Assembly: GCA_047495785.1 (NCBI GenBank)
Contig: JBLDXI010000030.1
Location: forward strand, 1,426,001 to 1,490,000
Direction of reading: 5' to 3'
DNA length: 64,000 nt
Source: Lepidodermella squamata
Taxonomy: Eukaryota > Gastrotricha
Position numbers and translations under genes: made by a program. Positions 9,191 to 20,216 of the stretch are shown piece by piece; the first letter of the stretch is position 1, and the number at the start of each line of letters is the position of its first letter. Under the pieces are notes generated by a model, which searched no databases, was not told the DNA's origin, and worked only from the letters and a program-made list of their open reading frames with translations.

Positions 9191-11540
9191 AAACGTTTTT
9201 ATTTTAGGACAGTTCTCCGCAAATGGTGAAATTTGCAAATAAACAATGCAGCCTCGGCTTTTCCGGCCGCTTTCTCGGATGATTGCTGGAATGCAGCCGG
9301 ATACACCGTTTTTTACTTATGACGCGAAAGGCAGCCCATTTTAGATTATTTTCAGCCCTAATTCTGTTAAATATACCGTTAGCTAAAGCTCTCTTCACTC
9401 GCGTACATTAGCTATCTCTAGTTTGCTGGGACCAATGCGGCAATCTCGAGCATTTTTTCTCCTCTTTGTCCAAGTAGGAAGGGCGAACATTTACGCGAAT
9501 CGATGTTAAGACCCAAGGGCCAAGGGCATCATGCAGGGGTATTCGTGGTCTCAACTGTGGCCCAGGACGTTGTAGGTAGTATTAAGCAATCGCTTTGTTG
9601 ATTGTAGGGAAGCAGTCGGCTGAAGTTCGCTTTCAAGGCCTGAAGAATTATTCTGTTTATTAACGCCTCTGTTAATTGCCATCCTCCGCTAAGCGCAAGA
9701 GAACTCTAGCGGAGGAAAAATTTTTAAGGAAAAATGTGCTTCAAGCTTGAAAGAAATTTGCTGCCGATGAAAGAGCAGAACAAATGCTAGTGCTGCCGGA
9801 TCAGATTGTATCTGCGGCAGAAGCCCAGGCTTTTCGGCCGCCAAAAATGCCTACGGTTCAAAGAATTCCCGGATAACTGTTTTAGAGTAACGAATAACGA
9901 ATAACGCAGCGTAAATCTAGGAGTTGTACACATTAGACGAGCTTAGAAGTCCATTCATGATCTCCTTGTCCAGGATCTGAATGGCCGATTTAAGCTAATT
10001 TTTTAGGTGCCTCATGTTTCACATTTATTTCCAAATTCTGAACAATACTGACCTTTTTCATGGCCAAGTTTTTACGACCGTTTCAGAAAATAATATCAAT
10101 TTGCAAGGTCCCCACATGCTGATCCCCGCAAAACAGACCAGTTTACAAGTCCGATCAAGTTTAACCCACTTTCGCCGTAGCTACAAGGACATTATTTGGC
10201 GCAAATCTTGACCAACTCTGATCCCAATGTTTAGATTGTAAATCCGCTGAGGTTGGAAAACGTTTTTATTTTAGGACAGTTCTCCGCAAATGGTGAAATT
10301 TGCAAATAAACAATGCAGCCTCGGCTTTTCCGGCCGCTTTCTCGGATGATTGCTGGAATGCAGCCGGATACACCGTTTTTTACTTATGACGCGAAAGGCA
10401 GCCCATTTTAGATTATTTTCAGCCCTAATTCTGTTAAATATACCGTTAGCTAAAGCTCTCTTCACTCGCGTACATTAGCTATCTCTAGTTTGCTGGGACC
10501 AATGCGGCAATCTCGAGCATTTTTTCTCCTCTTTGTCCAAGTAGGAAGGGCGAACATTTACGCGAATCGATGTTAAGACCCAAGGGCCAAGGGCATCATG
10601 CAGGGGTATTCGTGGTCTCAACTGTGGCCCAGGACGTTGTAGGTAGTATTAAGCAATCGCTTTGTTGATTGTAGGGAAGCAGTCGGCTGAAGTTCGCTTT
10701 CAAGGCCTGAAGAATTATTCTGTTTATTAACGCCTCTGTTAATTGCCATCCTCCGCTAAGCGCAAGAGAACTCTAGCGGAGGAAAAATTTTTAAGGAAAA
10801 ATGTGCTTCAAGCTTGAAAGAAATTTGCTGCCGATGAAAGAGCAGAACAAATGCTAGTGCTGCCGGATCAGATTGTATCTGCGGCAGAAGCCCAGGCTTT
10901 TCGGCCGCCAAAAATGCCTACGGTTCAAAGAATTCCCGGATAACTGTTTTAGAGTAACGAATAACGAATAACGCAGCGTAAATCTAGGAGTTGTACACAT
11001 TAGACGAGCTTAGAAGTCCATTCATGATCTCCTTGTCCAGGATCTGAATGGCCGATTTAAGCTAATTTTTTAGGTGCCTCATGTTTCACATTTATTTCCA
11101 AATTCTGAACAATACTGACCTTTTTCATGGCCAAGTTTTTACGACCGTTTCAGAAAATAATATCAATTTGCAAGGTCCCCACATGCTGATCCCCGCAAAA
11201 CAGACCAGTTTACAAGTCCGATCAAGTTTAACCCACTTTCGCCGTAGCTACAAGGACATTATTTGGCGCAAATCTTGACCAACTCTGATCCCAATGTTTA
11301 GATTGTAAATCCGCTGAGGTTGGAAAACGTTTTTATTTTAGGACAGTTCTCCGCAAATGGTGAAATTTGCAAATAAACAATGCAGCCTCGGCTTTTCCGG
11401 CCGCTTTCTCGGATGATTGCTGGAATGCAGCCGGATACACCGTTTTTTACTTATGACGCGAAAGGCAGCCCATTTTAGATTATTTTCAGCCCTAATTCTG
11501 TTAAATACCGTTAGCTAAAGCACTCTTCAGTCGCGTACAT
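9191..11540. repeat. 1067-bp tandem repeat, 2.2 copies
   Basis: The unit starts at 9191, 10258 and 11325, exactly 1067 bp apart, at the sequence AAACGTTTTTATTTTAGG. Copies 1 and 2 look identical wherever I compared them; the third is cut after about 215 bp (at 11540) and differs by a 2-bp deletion (GTTAAATACCG for GTTAAATATACCG) and a few substitutions. Each full unit holds a 64-codon minus-strand frame (9204-9398, 10271-10465) and a 65-codon plus-strand frame (10014-10211, 11081-11278); neither resembles a known protein. The partial third copy ends about 300 bp from the end of the channel gene. Near identity means recent duplication, or an assembly artefact. Confidence 0.9.
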
Positions 11541-11850
11541 CTGAAACTAACATGGCAGCAGCCAGTGCCACAAGTAAATGCCGCTAGTGCAATGCAAATC
11601 AACATGAGTGCAGCGCATGCATACTTTCCCGGTAACCAAACTCATGTTCCATGTAGCACGCTCACGCAATACTAATATTACTAACGGGTTACACTTGATA
11701 TTTTCTAATATTTTCTTAATGCTTTCTCCCGTTTTATTCCTCTTCCGGCCATTCAGCGAGTGGGTTACATCTTGTCGATTATCGAACACGTACTTATAGA
11801 GTATTTAGATTTTAGATAAAACATGTTATATTGGTCACTAAAATTCGAGC

Positions 11851-13061
11851 TCAACTTAGCATTAATTGAAACAAAACGCAGTCTATGACTAAAACCGTAA
11901 CGCCAATCACTAGGCCTGCCCCCAAGTCGATAGCTCGAATGTAGTTCATGTTCAAGACAGGAATGAGTTTCAGATACTTCGGATCATTCGCCTTGCCACA
12001 TGCGACAATAGTATGGAAAGTTAGCAATCCTCCAGCTCCAAACTTCAAAGCAACCATAAGAACGATGTAAACCAACTCGGAGGTCTCGGGAATCATGGCC
12101 GAAATCATGCCAAGGGTGACAGAATTCGCAAGGACAGCCGTTATATTCAAGGCAGACCTGGAAAAAATGGTAAATAATTGCAAAATAATTATGGATCAAC
12201 TCACCGATTCGCGTCGGCTGGGTCCATTATTAGAACAGCCAATTGAAGAAGGAACAAAATGTAGGTTGGTAGGAACAATGTAGGCAGGTAATAAAAGTAA
12301 TCACGCTGAAGGGTGACCTTATAGGAAAATCGAAACAACGATTCAGGGCCGATGTTATCCCACTCACTCGCCGATGTAATCAAAACGAACTTCCAAATGT
12401 CGGCGCGGGAGATGAAGGTGTTAGAAAGTATAACGTTAGCCAGTGAGATGTTAACATCGCTGCTTTTGTAGGTCGCTATGAAGCTCAACGCGCAGGAGAA
12501 TTGATCGAAAGGGAATTTTCGAAACGAAACATCCCTGCAGCTTGATTCAAAGTTACCATTTGCAGTAAGCACTGCTCTAAACGTTTGATTCCTGCTCGAG
12601 ATTTCAATCATCTCTGACTTGGTCGGCATAACATAAGGCTCGCCACTTGCAGAATTTTCGTGGTAGATGCGCGGGAACCAAACAGGCCGCACGTCTGGGA
12701 AATTTACCGGCAAATTGAAAGCAATGAGATCTTTAAGGCACGCCTCCTGTGATTGGTTGTATTGCAACCTCGAGCAATCAACAGGCTGCTCGCAGTTGTA
12801 GCGCCAGGACAACGACATACCTCCGACGACAATCATGCTTTTTTCTACGTCCTTGACGTCCACGAATCGGTAGAAACTGAACCTAGTTTCAACTGTAACA
12901 GGCTTCGGCTGCGGGCAGAGAAGTTTCGCGTCGACTGGCAGGTTTGGCGAGAGGATGTCGGGGTAGGTTTCGGTGAGATCATCCCAAATCTGAGAGATCG
13001 TAAGAGGCGGGCTGTCACTTGCAGATACAGTCACAACAGCCAGAATAACTAACAGATTCAT
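11851..13061 (-). CDS. Cys-loop ligand-gated ion channel subunit (copy B)
   Basis: Two exons, 12205-13061 and 11851-12157, with a 47-bp GT-AG intron just before M2, give 387 residues. Signal peptide about 1-14; extracellular domain to about 250 with extra cysteines at 90, 96 and 108; Cys-loop C175-C190 containing FRKFPFDQF; M1 about 257-281; M2 begins RSALNITAVLANSVTLGMI; M3; then only about 20 residues before M4, where the protein ends (FQLMLS). There are 14 residues between the loop cysteines, not the standard 13. No vicinal Cys pair of nicotinic alpha type is present before M1. The M2 sequence favours the nicotinic/5-HT3-like side, but ion choice and ligand cannot be told. It is one of five intact channel genes here; its duplicate at 5670-6878 is dead. 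Confidence 0.9.
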
Positions 13062-13656
13062 CGTTCAATCTGCGGCCGAAACAAATCATGATTGAAATCT
13101 GTATTGCAAAGCTTTTTTCCGCGATTCAAAGCTACCGGATATTAACGATTTTTGCAATAAATTTCTCCAGACTGGTAGGTGGGCTCTGTAGAAGTTTCCC
13201 GAATTCCCAAACGCGAAATCGGGCTCACGTTAAATAGGTTCAATTTGAAGTTTCTGTTAGACTTTAGACGAAGTGGGAAACTTGAACTAGAGACTATGTG
13301 GTATATCCGATTTCCCACCCAACTCTTGTAACAAGTTTTAAGACTCGATTTGAAAGTTCTGGAACTTCAATTCGTTGCTGGGAACACATGGTCCATTATC
13401 AAACGGAAATTAACGGAAATTACAAAGTAGAAGAAAAATTTAGCCAAAAGTTCTGCCTTTCTTTGAATCTGTTGAGCTTCGTTATTAGCCAACTTTTTAT
13501 GCCTATTCTTTGGATATTTCTGATGGATTCGTCGCATGGAAGGTAAAATATAACCCATAATTATCGGGAAAATGTCGGAAATATTATCATACTATTATCC
13601 TTTCATCAAAAAACGTTCGTATTTTTTATTTTTCTTCTTTTAATCGGGAATGAATT
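13062..13656. other. Intergenic, promoter side of channel B and 3' flank of channel C
   Basis: About 13075-13165 matches the flank of the pseudogene copy. TTTATT at 13625-13630 would give a minus-strand AATAAA for channel C. Otherwise nothing recognised. Confidence 0.4.
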
Positions 13657-14904
13657 TTACGATAACATTAAAGCGAAGAGTATTACATCGACTATGAATA
13701 CGGAAATTCCAATAACAAGCGCCACTACGCAATCCAGGCCCCGGATGTAAGTCATATTCGTATCTGGGCAGCGCTGTTGAGCCCGTGGGAAAGTCGATAG
13801 GCCACACGCGACGATCGTGTACAAAGTCAACAAGCCGCCGATTCCAAACTTGACAGATACCAACACGACAATATAGACGACTTCTGAGGTCTGTGGTATC
13901 ATAGTGAACACCATGCCTAGGGTGACAGAATTCGCTAGAACAGCTGTGATATTGAAGGCAGACCTGGAAAATGAATTCCTAATTAAAATCGATACTCAAA
14001 TCCAATCATACCTGTCAGGATCTTTCGGGTCCATTATCAATACGACTAACTGAAGGAAAAACAGAGTGAACGTGGGGAGGAACAATGTTGGTATGTAGTA
14101 GACGGCATCTCGGTCCATAGTTATGATATAGTTGATTCGCTGATACAGGTCCCTGCCATTTGAAAACACTTCGATTCTTTGGTCAATCGATACCAAATTC
14201 CAAATATCAGCATCAGAAACAAAAGAATTGAGGGTGTAGTATGGTAGCAAGGTGATGTTAGACTTGGAAAAGGAACTGCTAGATACAAATCTGATGGTGC
14301 ATGTGAAAATGTCGAACGGGAATTTTCTGAATGAAACTGGGTCGCAGATTGACTCGAAGTTTCCGTTTGCGGTAACGGAGGCGGATAAAATTTTGTTTCT
14401 CTGTGTAACTTCAATAGTATCAGCCATATCTTTGATTACGTAAGGCTGGCCAGTAGCTGTGTTCTCGTGGTAGAGCTTCGGATACCAAATCGGCCGCTCA
14501 TCTGGGAAGCCAACAGGTGGACCATAGGCCAACTCGTCATTTTCGCAAACTTGTTTGGCGCTTGGTGATAGCAAGGAGCAATTGATAGGCTTCCCGCAGT
14601 TGTAGTTCCAGTTCAAGGCAAGGGTTCCGAAAACTGATAGACTCTTCTCGACACCGTTGATCCCAGCGAATCGAAAGAATAGGAACTTGGCAGTTATAGC
14701 GACAGGTTTCGGGTTCTCGCAACGAAGTTTAACATCGGTTGGCAGTTGCGTGGATACCAAGTCTGGATAGACCTGAGTCACTTCGTCCCATATTTGCGCA
14801 ATGGTGGGTAAATTCGAGATGTCTTGGCTGAAAATTTGGCAGATTAAGGCTGAGAAAATAACTGGGTATATTGAGATCATTTTTTGAATGAATTTATCCG
14901 ACAC
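13657..14904 (-). CDS. Cys-loop ligand-gated ion channel subunit (copy C)
   Basis: Exons 14012-14904 and 13657-13963, joined by a 48-bp intron at the same place as in copy B (codon for the Arg that starts M2, DPDR|SAFNIT), give 399 residues. Signal peptide lies within 1-26; Cys-loop C187-C202 reads VSFRKFPFDIFT between the cysteines, again 14 residues. M1 ends LVVLIMDP; M2 AFNITAVLANSVTLGM; the M3-M4 loop is only about 25 residues; the protein ends in M4 (FALMLS). It sits head-to-tail with copy B and shares its intron, so they are tandem duplicates, diverged well beyond the B/A pair. Membrane receptor of unknown ligand. Confidence 0.9.
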
Positions 14905-15138
14905 TTTGCAAACAAATAATGGTTATGATCGGCAGTATGGCAACGGTTATTGGTTTCGACGCCGGAAGAGTAGAAGCTTCTCGAATGTCTCGAAAACTAG
15001 AGAAATCGATATTGAGATGAATCAGTTTGTGTGTTTTGACGGCTGTTTTATTGGCAGTTTTCGTATTTCGCAATGTTTCTATGTGTTTTGAAAAATTGAG
15101 CGTTTAAAACCTATGAAACAATTTACACGCCGTTTTTA

Positions 15139-15387
15139 TTAGCTTGGTTTTTGGATCTTAAGAATGAAGGCCCCTTCAATTATAGCAGAATTGAATGAAT
15201 TGACAATTTCCTGAGAGCTTTTTTCTTTTATTTTTTCCAGTAGTATCTGTAAAATTTCAAAAATTGTCCACTGTGTCACATCCTGGATGAAGGTGTAAGA
15301 GAACAGCCCGCGTTTACCTGTAGTCATCCATGAGAAGAAAACTTCCAGCTCTCTATAGCTGCTGTGAACCTGTTGTGTTAAAACCAT
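15139..15387 (-). CDS. Possible small protein, unrecognised
   Basis: An 82-codon frame with a Met start and a helix-rich look (WTIFEILQILLEKIKEKS). It has no signal peptide, no family I recognise and no visible partner exon. It may be chance; the region around it is shared in part with the flank of the ankyrin gene at 16.8 kb, which may mean flank rather than gene. Confidence 0.25.
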   Translation of the reverse strand: MVLTQQVHSSYRELEVFFSWMTTGKRGLFSYTFIQDVTQWTIFEILQILLEKIKEKSSQEIVNSFNSAIIEGAFILKIQKPS

Positions 15388-15918
15388 TTCCCGCCAGAAT
15401 CAAATGAAAGCAGCGGTTACCGAATTCACAACAAGGTCCAACGACAATGCCTGAAATCAACTTGGAACTTCAGGATCACTCAACTAGCGACTTTCTCCTT
15501 ATCATTCTTCAAAGAATCAGTCAACGGCGATCGATGCGAGCATTAGCTGACAGTTATTCCATTGATTTGTCGTCGATTATGATGTTAGTAAAATGCTTTG
15601 TTGCTTAGGTTTTAGGTCGTATCGTCAACTGATGCTCACAAGGATAAATCGGGAATTAAGGGATCAATAACTGGGAAGCCCTCACACGAGTTTCCTATAT
15701 TAGTACACTGTTTAGGAAACGCTGAGAATCTACTGACATTTAAACTAAATATAGACTCTTCCTGATGACCGACGACTTAAATTAGTGTAAACAAGTTTAT
15801 TAGCTGAGTTTAGTGTGATTAAATGTAATTGTCATGACAGAACTGCCACTTAAAAGCTCAAATGCAGCCAAGATGAACCACAATTGTTTAAATTCGTTGA
15901 AAACCATTCAAATTTTAC

Positions 15919-16413
15919 ATGCCGTCTGTAACTTATACTTTGATCAAATTCGCTTTGTTCTCCACAGCTGTGCATGCGCAGCGAGATTTGGTAAGACTAG
16001 TTTATTGTTTCTTAGGGAAAGAAAAACCAGAAACTCTCTCCAACACTCAATGATATATTTTTTCTTTAAGCGGCGGCCGGAAGTGTCGTTGAACTCCTCC
16101 CTCACTGTTCCATATGTAAGCATTCCTGCTTATCACAAGTATTTTACAACGTGTTTTTTTTCAAAAGGCTCTAGTCTCCTTGCATGTTACATCACCGTTT
16201 GGGGCGATATCTACTATTGCTAACGTGACACGAGTGCGAGATTGGATGGATGTGGCAGCGATTGGTGGTAAGTATTATGGCGCGCATTCGCGAAAACCGA
16301 CCTATGATGCCATGAGCCTGCTGTGTTCGGTCCTGATGGAATTGATGGGCATTGATGGGCTAATTGGAAAAGGCTTTAACCAAAATCGAACATATTCCTC
16401 GTTACTTAAATGA
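15919..16413 (+). CDS. Short secreted paralogue of the ankyrin gene, without ankyrin repeats
   Basis: Three exons (15919-15990, 16071-16115, 16168-16413) give 120 residues. Exon 1 encodes a signal peptide (MPSVTYTLIKFALFSTAVHA). Exon 3 carries the domain SPFGAISTIANVTRVRDW, matching SLFGAIAFANVTLVRES of the next gene, and then ends after an unrelated-looking tail instead of entering ankyrin repeats. All four splice sites are intact and in phase, with exon sizes like those of the downstream gene (63/42 against 72/45). AATAAA lies at 16555-16560. It is either a functional short form or a copy that has lost its repeats. The name of the shared N-terminal domain is unknown to me. Confidence 0.6.
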
Positions 16414-16554
16414 ACGGAAATCAGCGTTGTCATTCACCTTTCAATGTATCTTCTGTGAGCGGGCAATATATATGTGTAATTTCTATTTACTGTGTTTCAT
16501 GTCACACATTAATCTGACATGTTTACGAGCGCCACATGTACCTAAATTAATTGA

Positions 16555-16560
16555 AATAAA
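16555..16560 (+). promoter_or_regulatory. Polyadenylation signal of the short paralogue
   Basis: AATAAA, 142 bp after the stop of the preceding gene and well before the next gene's start. Confidence 0.45.
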
Positions 16561-17172
16561 ATGAGTCAGTCAGAAAAGTGTTAGTTAACTGCATTAACTA
16601 CACAAAACTAGTGCCTTCCGCCGGCCACGACAAAAAGCAGTTTTCGGGAAACGGCTGATCTCCTGGTAAAAATCACGAAGGGGACAGAAAGGTCGGGCAG
16701 AACACATTTTTCATGATGCCGAAGAGTCGCTTCAGAGATTAGCAGTGTTGATGAAAGCGAGCGGAAGGTAGCAGTGGCGGTACATCGCCAACATCGCGAC
16801 CGTCTTGCTCATTCAATGAATTAAAGCAAATTGAGCTTTCTGCTACTTAGCTGCTATAAACCTGCTGTGTTAATTCCTTTCGCTTCATGATCAATTCGGA
16901 GGAACTGAGAAACAACTGACATCTTAGCTATAAGTAGACTTCCTAAAGATCGATGGCTTCAACTTTTTGTAAATAAGTATAATAGCTTATGAAGCGACAG
17001 GAGGAAGCTGTAGGTTGAAAACAACCCACGTCAAGCATACAAAAAATTTGACATGGCAGTACTGCCACCAATGAGCTTAAATAGAGTCGTGGTTAACCAA
17101 ACGATCAGAATTGGAGAAATTCGCTGAAAAAGCATTTTAATTTTACGCTGTTTTCGATTCCATTTCTGAGCT

Positions 17173-18221
17173 ATGCAAGCAGTTTTGACCTTGTTTTTCG
17201 GATTCCTTTCAATTTCCGTCTATGCGCAATCTTGGGTAAGATTGATTACAATGTTTCTATGGGAAAAATCATCTGCCGATAATTAATGATATATTTTTTC
17301 TCAAAGTGGCCGGACATGTCGAGAAATCCCTTCCAAACTGTTCCATCTGTAAGCGTTTCACATTGGTATTAAATCATTTCAAAGAGGTAATTTCTTTCAA
17401 AGGGTCCAGCTACATTGTATAGATCGCTGTTTGGGGCGATAGCTTTTGCTAATGTGACACTAGTGCGAGAGTCAATTGGAAAGATAGATGCATCGACTGG
17501 TAATAAATATGACGCAAATTGGCGAGAACCGGCCTATGACTTACTCATGGCGGCATTTTGTCCAAGCCTGATCAGCAACTACACAGCATTGCATCGCGCT
17601 AGCAATTGCCGGGGTTCATCGAGCCAGCGGCTAGAAATTGCCCGCATCTTGCTTGACCGCGGGGCAGAAGTGGACAGCAAGGAGTCCAGTTTTGGTTACA
17701 CTGCTGCCCATCTGGCGGCGCTTAACAACCACGTTGAAGTCTTGAGGCTGCTGCTGGATCGCGGAGCCAATGTCAACAACAAACGAACTTCGGATATGAC
17801 ACCATTATATGAAGCGGCATTGATGGGCAACGTGGACGTCATTCGGCTGCTGCTCGACCGCGGAGCAGCAATCGACAGCAAAGAAAGCAGCGGCGGCAAT
17901 ACACCCTTAATGGGAGCGGCTATGCTAGGGCGACCAGAAGCCGTCCGGTTGTTGTTAGATCGTGGAGCAGCGATTGACACCAGAAACAACTATGGGATGA
18001 CAGCGTTATATAGGGCGGCTAACAGCCTTACTGATAATAGTGATGATCGAGCAGCAATCGTACGGCTTCTTCTTGATCGAGGCGCTAATGTGAACGCAGC
18101 CTCCAACGGCAATAGTACACCATTAGACTCAGCTGTCAGAGCCCGTAATATGAATGTTGTTGACCTGCTAAAAGCGCGGGGTGGTGTCTGCCGTGTGGAG
18201 ACTTTCTGCTATGGACCATGA
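17173..18221 (+). CDS. Secreted-type ankyrin-repeat protein
   Basis: Three exons (17173-17235, 17307-17348, 17403-18221) give 307 residues. Exon 1 codes only a signal peptide (MQAVLTLFFGFLSISVYAQ, cleavage likely after AQ or near it). Exons 2 and early 3 give a short domain shared with the gene at 15919. Residues about 94-300 are six ankyrin repeats, most with the consensus end LLLDRGA(N/A/E)(V/I)(N/D). The C-terminus has a Cys pair (GGVCRVETFC). Introns are 71 and 54 bp. Ankyrin proteins normally act inside the cell; a signal peptide with no membrane anchor points to secretion or a secretory-pathway role, unless the first exon is used only in some transcripts. A broken relative lies at 4120-4590. 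Function unknown. Confidence 0.8.
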
Positions 18222-18908
18222 AAAGTTGATTGGAAAGAAATCAGCAAAAGTAAATAACATCACCGCTTCTCAAAAAAAACAAATATAATAATGAATTATT
18301 CAAGCTTGATTTCGATAAATACAAATTGCGAAATTGCAAAACGTTGAAGATTTGAAAATGCTACAGGCTACACACTCAACGGGCGTTTCTCTCTCTTTAA
18401 GACTGCAAACCGATCAATCGAAATATGATTTAGCGGAACCAAATATGCCTGTTGTAAAACCAAAACTGATAAGTATTAGAACCTAGTTTTCAAATTTGAT
18501 AACGAAGAATAACTTTATCCAGGCTCCATTTCCTTATAAATTTCAGGCGGAGGATTGAATGGTGTTTACACAGATAGTTTCGATGTAATATTATTCAGTT
18601 TTTCTATTTTAGTGAATTCAAAATATTGGCAAAAATATTGAATCAAAACTTTGTTCTGCTGCCAAATCGGTTCATCAAAAGGCGATCTCCGTCCCATCGA
18701 AAGTGAAATCTTTAATTATTTATTCCAACCAGCTTTTTAACTCCTTAACGCATACGCAGAACTGAAAATCCCATAGCTAATTTCCTTTTCATAGTTTGCT
18801 AAAAAATGGTTGTTCTCAACTGGTGGACGAAAATAAAACTTTCATTCGGTCTCTCTTCTTCTGCTCTATAAATGGAGTATTGAGTTAGATCATTCTTGTA
18901 AACTAAAA
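18222..18908. other. Intergenic between convergent genes
   Basis: AT-rich. It holds the 3' flanks of the ankyrin gene (plus) and of channel D (minus). No gene seen. Confidence 0.4.
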
Positions 18909-20105
18909 TTAATTTATCATTCTTGTAAAATAAATCGCGTCACAAATGATAACAATCACTGACATAATTACAGCAACAGAAATATCAGCCAGGCGAATTT
19001 TCGACACTGCAACCAAATTCAGCAGTTTTCGAAACGGCTTGTTGTACTCTTCATAATGTTCTGAAACCGCAACCGTGACTAGCATGTAGATTGTCAGAAA
19101 CACCCCGCTGATGAACTTCACACAGACCATCGATATCAAATAGACACTCTCCGATGTTTTCGGAATCGCCCCGAAAACCATACTGAGAATCACAGCATCT
19201 GCCAGAACGACAGTAACGCCAAAACTCGGCCGATCAGCGTGGATTGGATGTAGGATCAACCCAGCCATTTGAAGGATGAATAGCCCAAAAGTCGGGATGA
19301 AGATGTAATTAATGAAATAGACATATTTCCGCCTGAATTTCATGTTGAATCTCACGGTATGGTAAAACAAACCATCGTAAGCCTTTTCCGGGGTCAGAGT
19401 GAAGTTCAGTGGAGTTAAGATTTGCCAAATGTCTGTATCACCAATGAAGACGTCCGCAGATTCCGAGAACATGTAAGTCACATCTTCGAAATAGATCACG
19501 TTAGTCGAATATTCCGATGATAAGACAAAATCGCAACTAAGCTGATCGAATGGGAATTTTTCAAACTCGAAAATACACGCAGATTCGAATAGGCCTGAAG
19601 TAAGCCACGTTGCGTTGCTCGAGCAAGGGAATACGTCGATGTAAGGCGTTGTTTCTTCAAACGGGCGAGATGATTCGACGAAATTTTCGTGGATCAACCT
19701 AGGATGCCAGATGTCGTAAACGTTCTTCTCGAGAAATACGAAATCAGGCTCAGCTTCGGGGATTATTTCTTCGCAAAGGCTTTCGTCGCATAGAATGTCC
19801 CAAGTGAAGGTCAACTCTATCATAACTGAAAGTCTGAAACGTCGAAAAATTAGGAAAATCAAGAAAATTACTGAAACTCACGTTTGTCTTAGGTCGTCAA
19901 TTCCTTTGAATCGATAGAGAACGGTTCGAATTTTCACCTTCAAAGGGTTACTGAAATTTGTCATCAGTTGCAGGTCTAACGGAAGGTCGTCCGAGAAAGC
20001 CGTGGGGCATTTTTCCTCGAAAATCAACTCAAACTCCTTTGTAGTGAAATTACAAACGATTGGGCTGACTAGGAAGCCCAAAATCGTTAGGAATTTACTA
20101 GCCAT
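18909..20105 (-). CDS. Cys-loop ligand-gated ion channel subunit (copy D)
   Basis: Exons 19882-20105 and 18909-19833 with a 48-bp intron give 382 residues. The intron falls in the extracellular domain after RFKGIDDLRQT, unlike copies B and C. Signal peptide about 1-18. The Cys-loop reads C-IFEFEKFPFDQLS-C with the standard 13 residues. M1 ends LQMAGLILHP, M2 SFGVTVVLADAVILSMVF, then M3, a loop of about 25-30 residues, and a C-terminal M4 (VIIICDAIYFTRMIN). The M2 flank IHADRPSFGVT is of nicotinic/5-HT3-like type. It shares 111 bp of spacing and the same orientation with copy E, its closest relative here. Confidence 0.9.
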
Positions 20106-20194
20106 TGTGTGAATAACAAAAAATTAAGCTCATCGCTATATTTTCGATCGATAAAATACAAAAAAAGCGAGTTGCTTAGTCGCGTTAGTGATTC

Positions 20195-20200
20195 TTTATT
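20195..20200 (-). promoter_or_regulatory. Polyadenylation signal of channel E
   Basis: TTTATT on the plus strand is AATAAA on the minus strand, 17 bp past the stop of copy E and inside the 111-bp gap before copy D. It shows that E and D can be separate transcripts. Confidence 0.5.
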
Positions 20201-20216
20201 CAAAAAGTAAACAACA

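Noticed and set aside
9204-11278. 64- and 65-codon frames in the tandem units as genes
   Set aside because: They match nothing known, have no signal or splice support, and are repeated only because the DNA unit is.
9191-11540. CRISPR-like or rDNA spacer array
   Set aside because: The unit is 1067 bp, has no short repeat-spacer structure and no rRNA sequence, and the genome is that of an animal.
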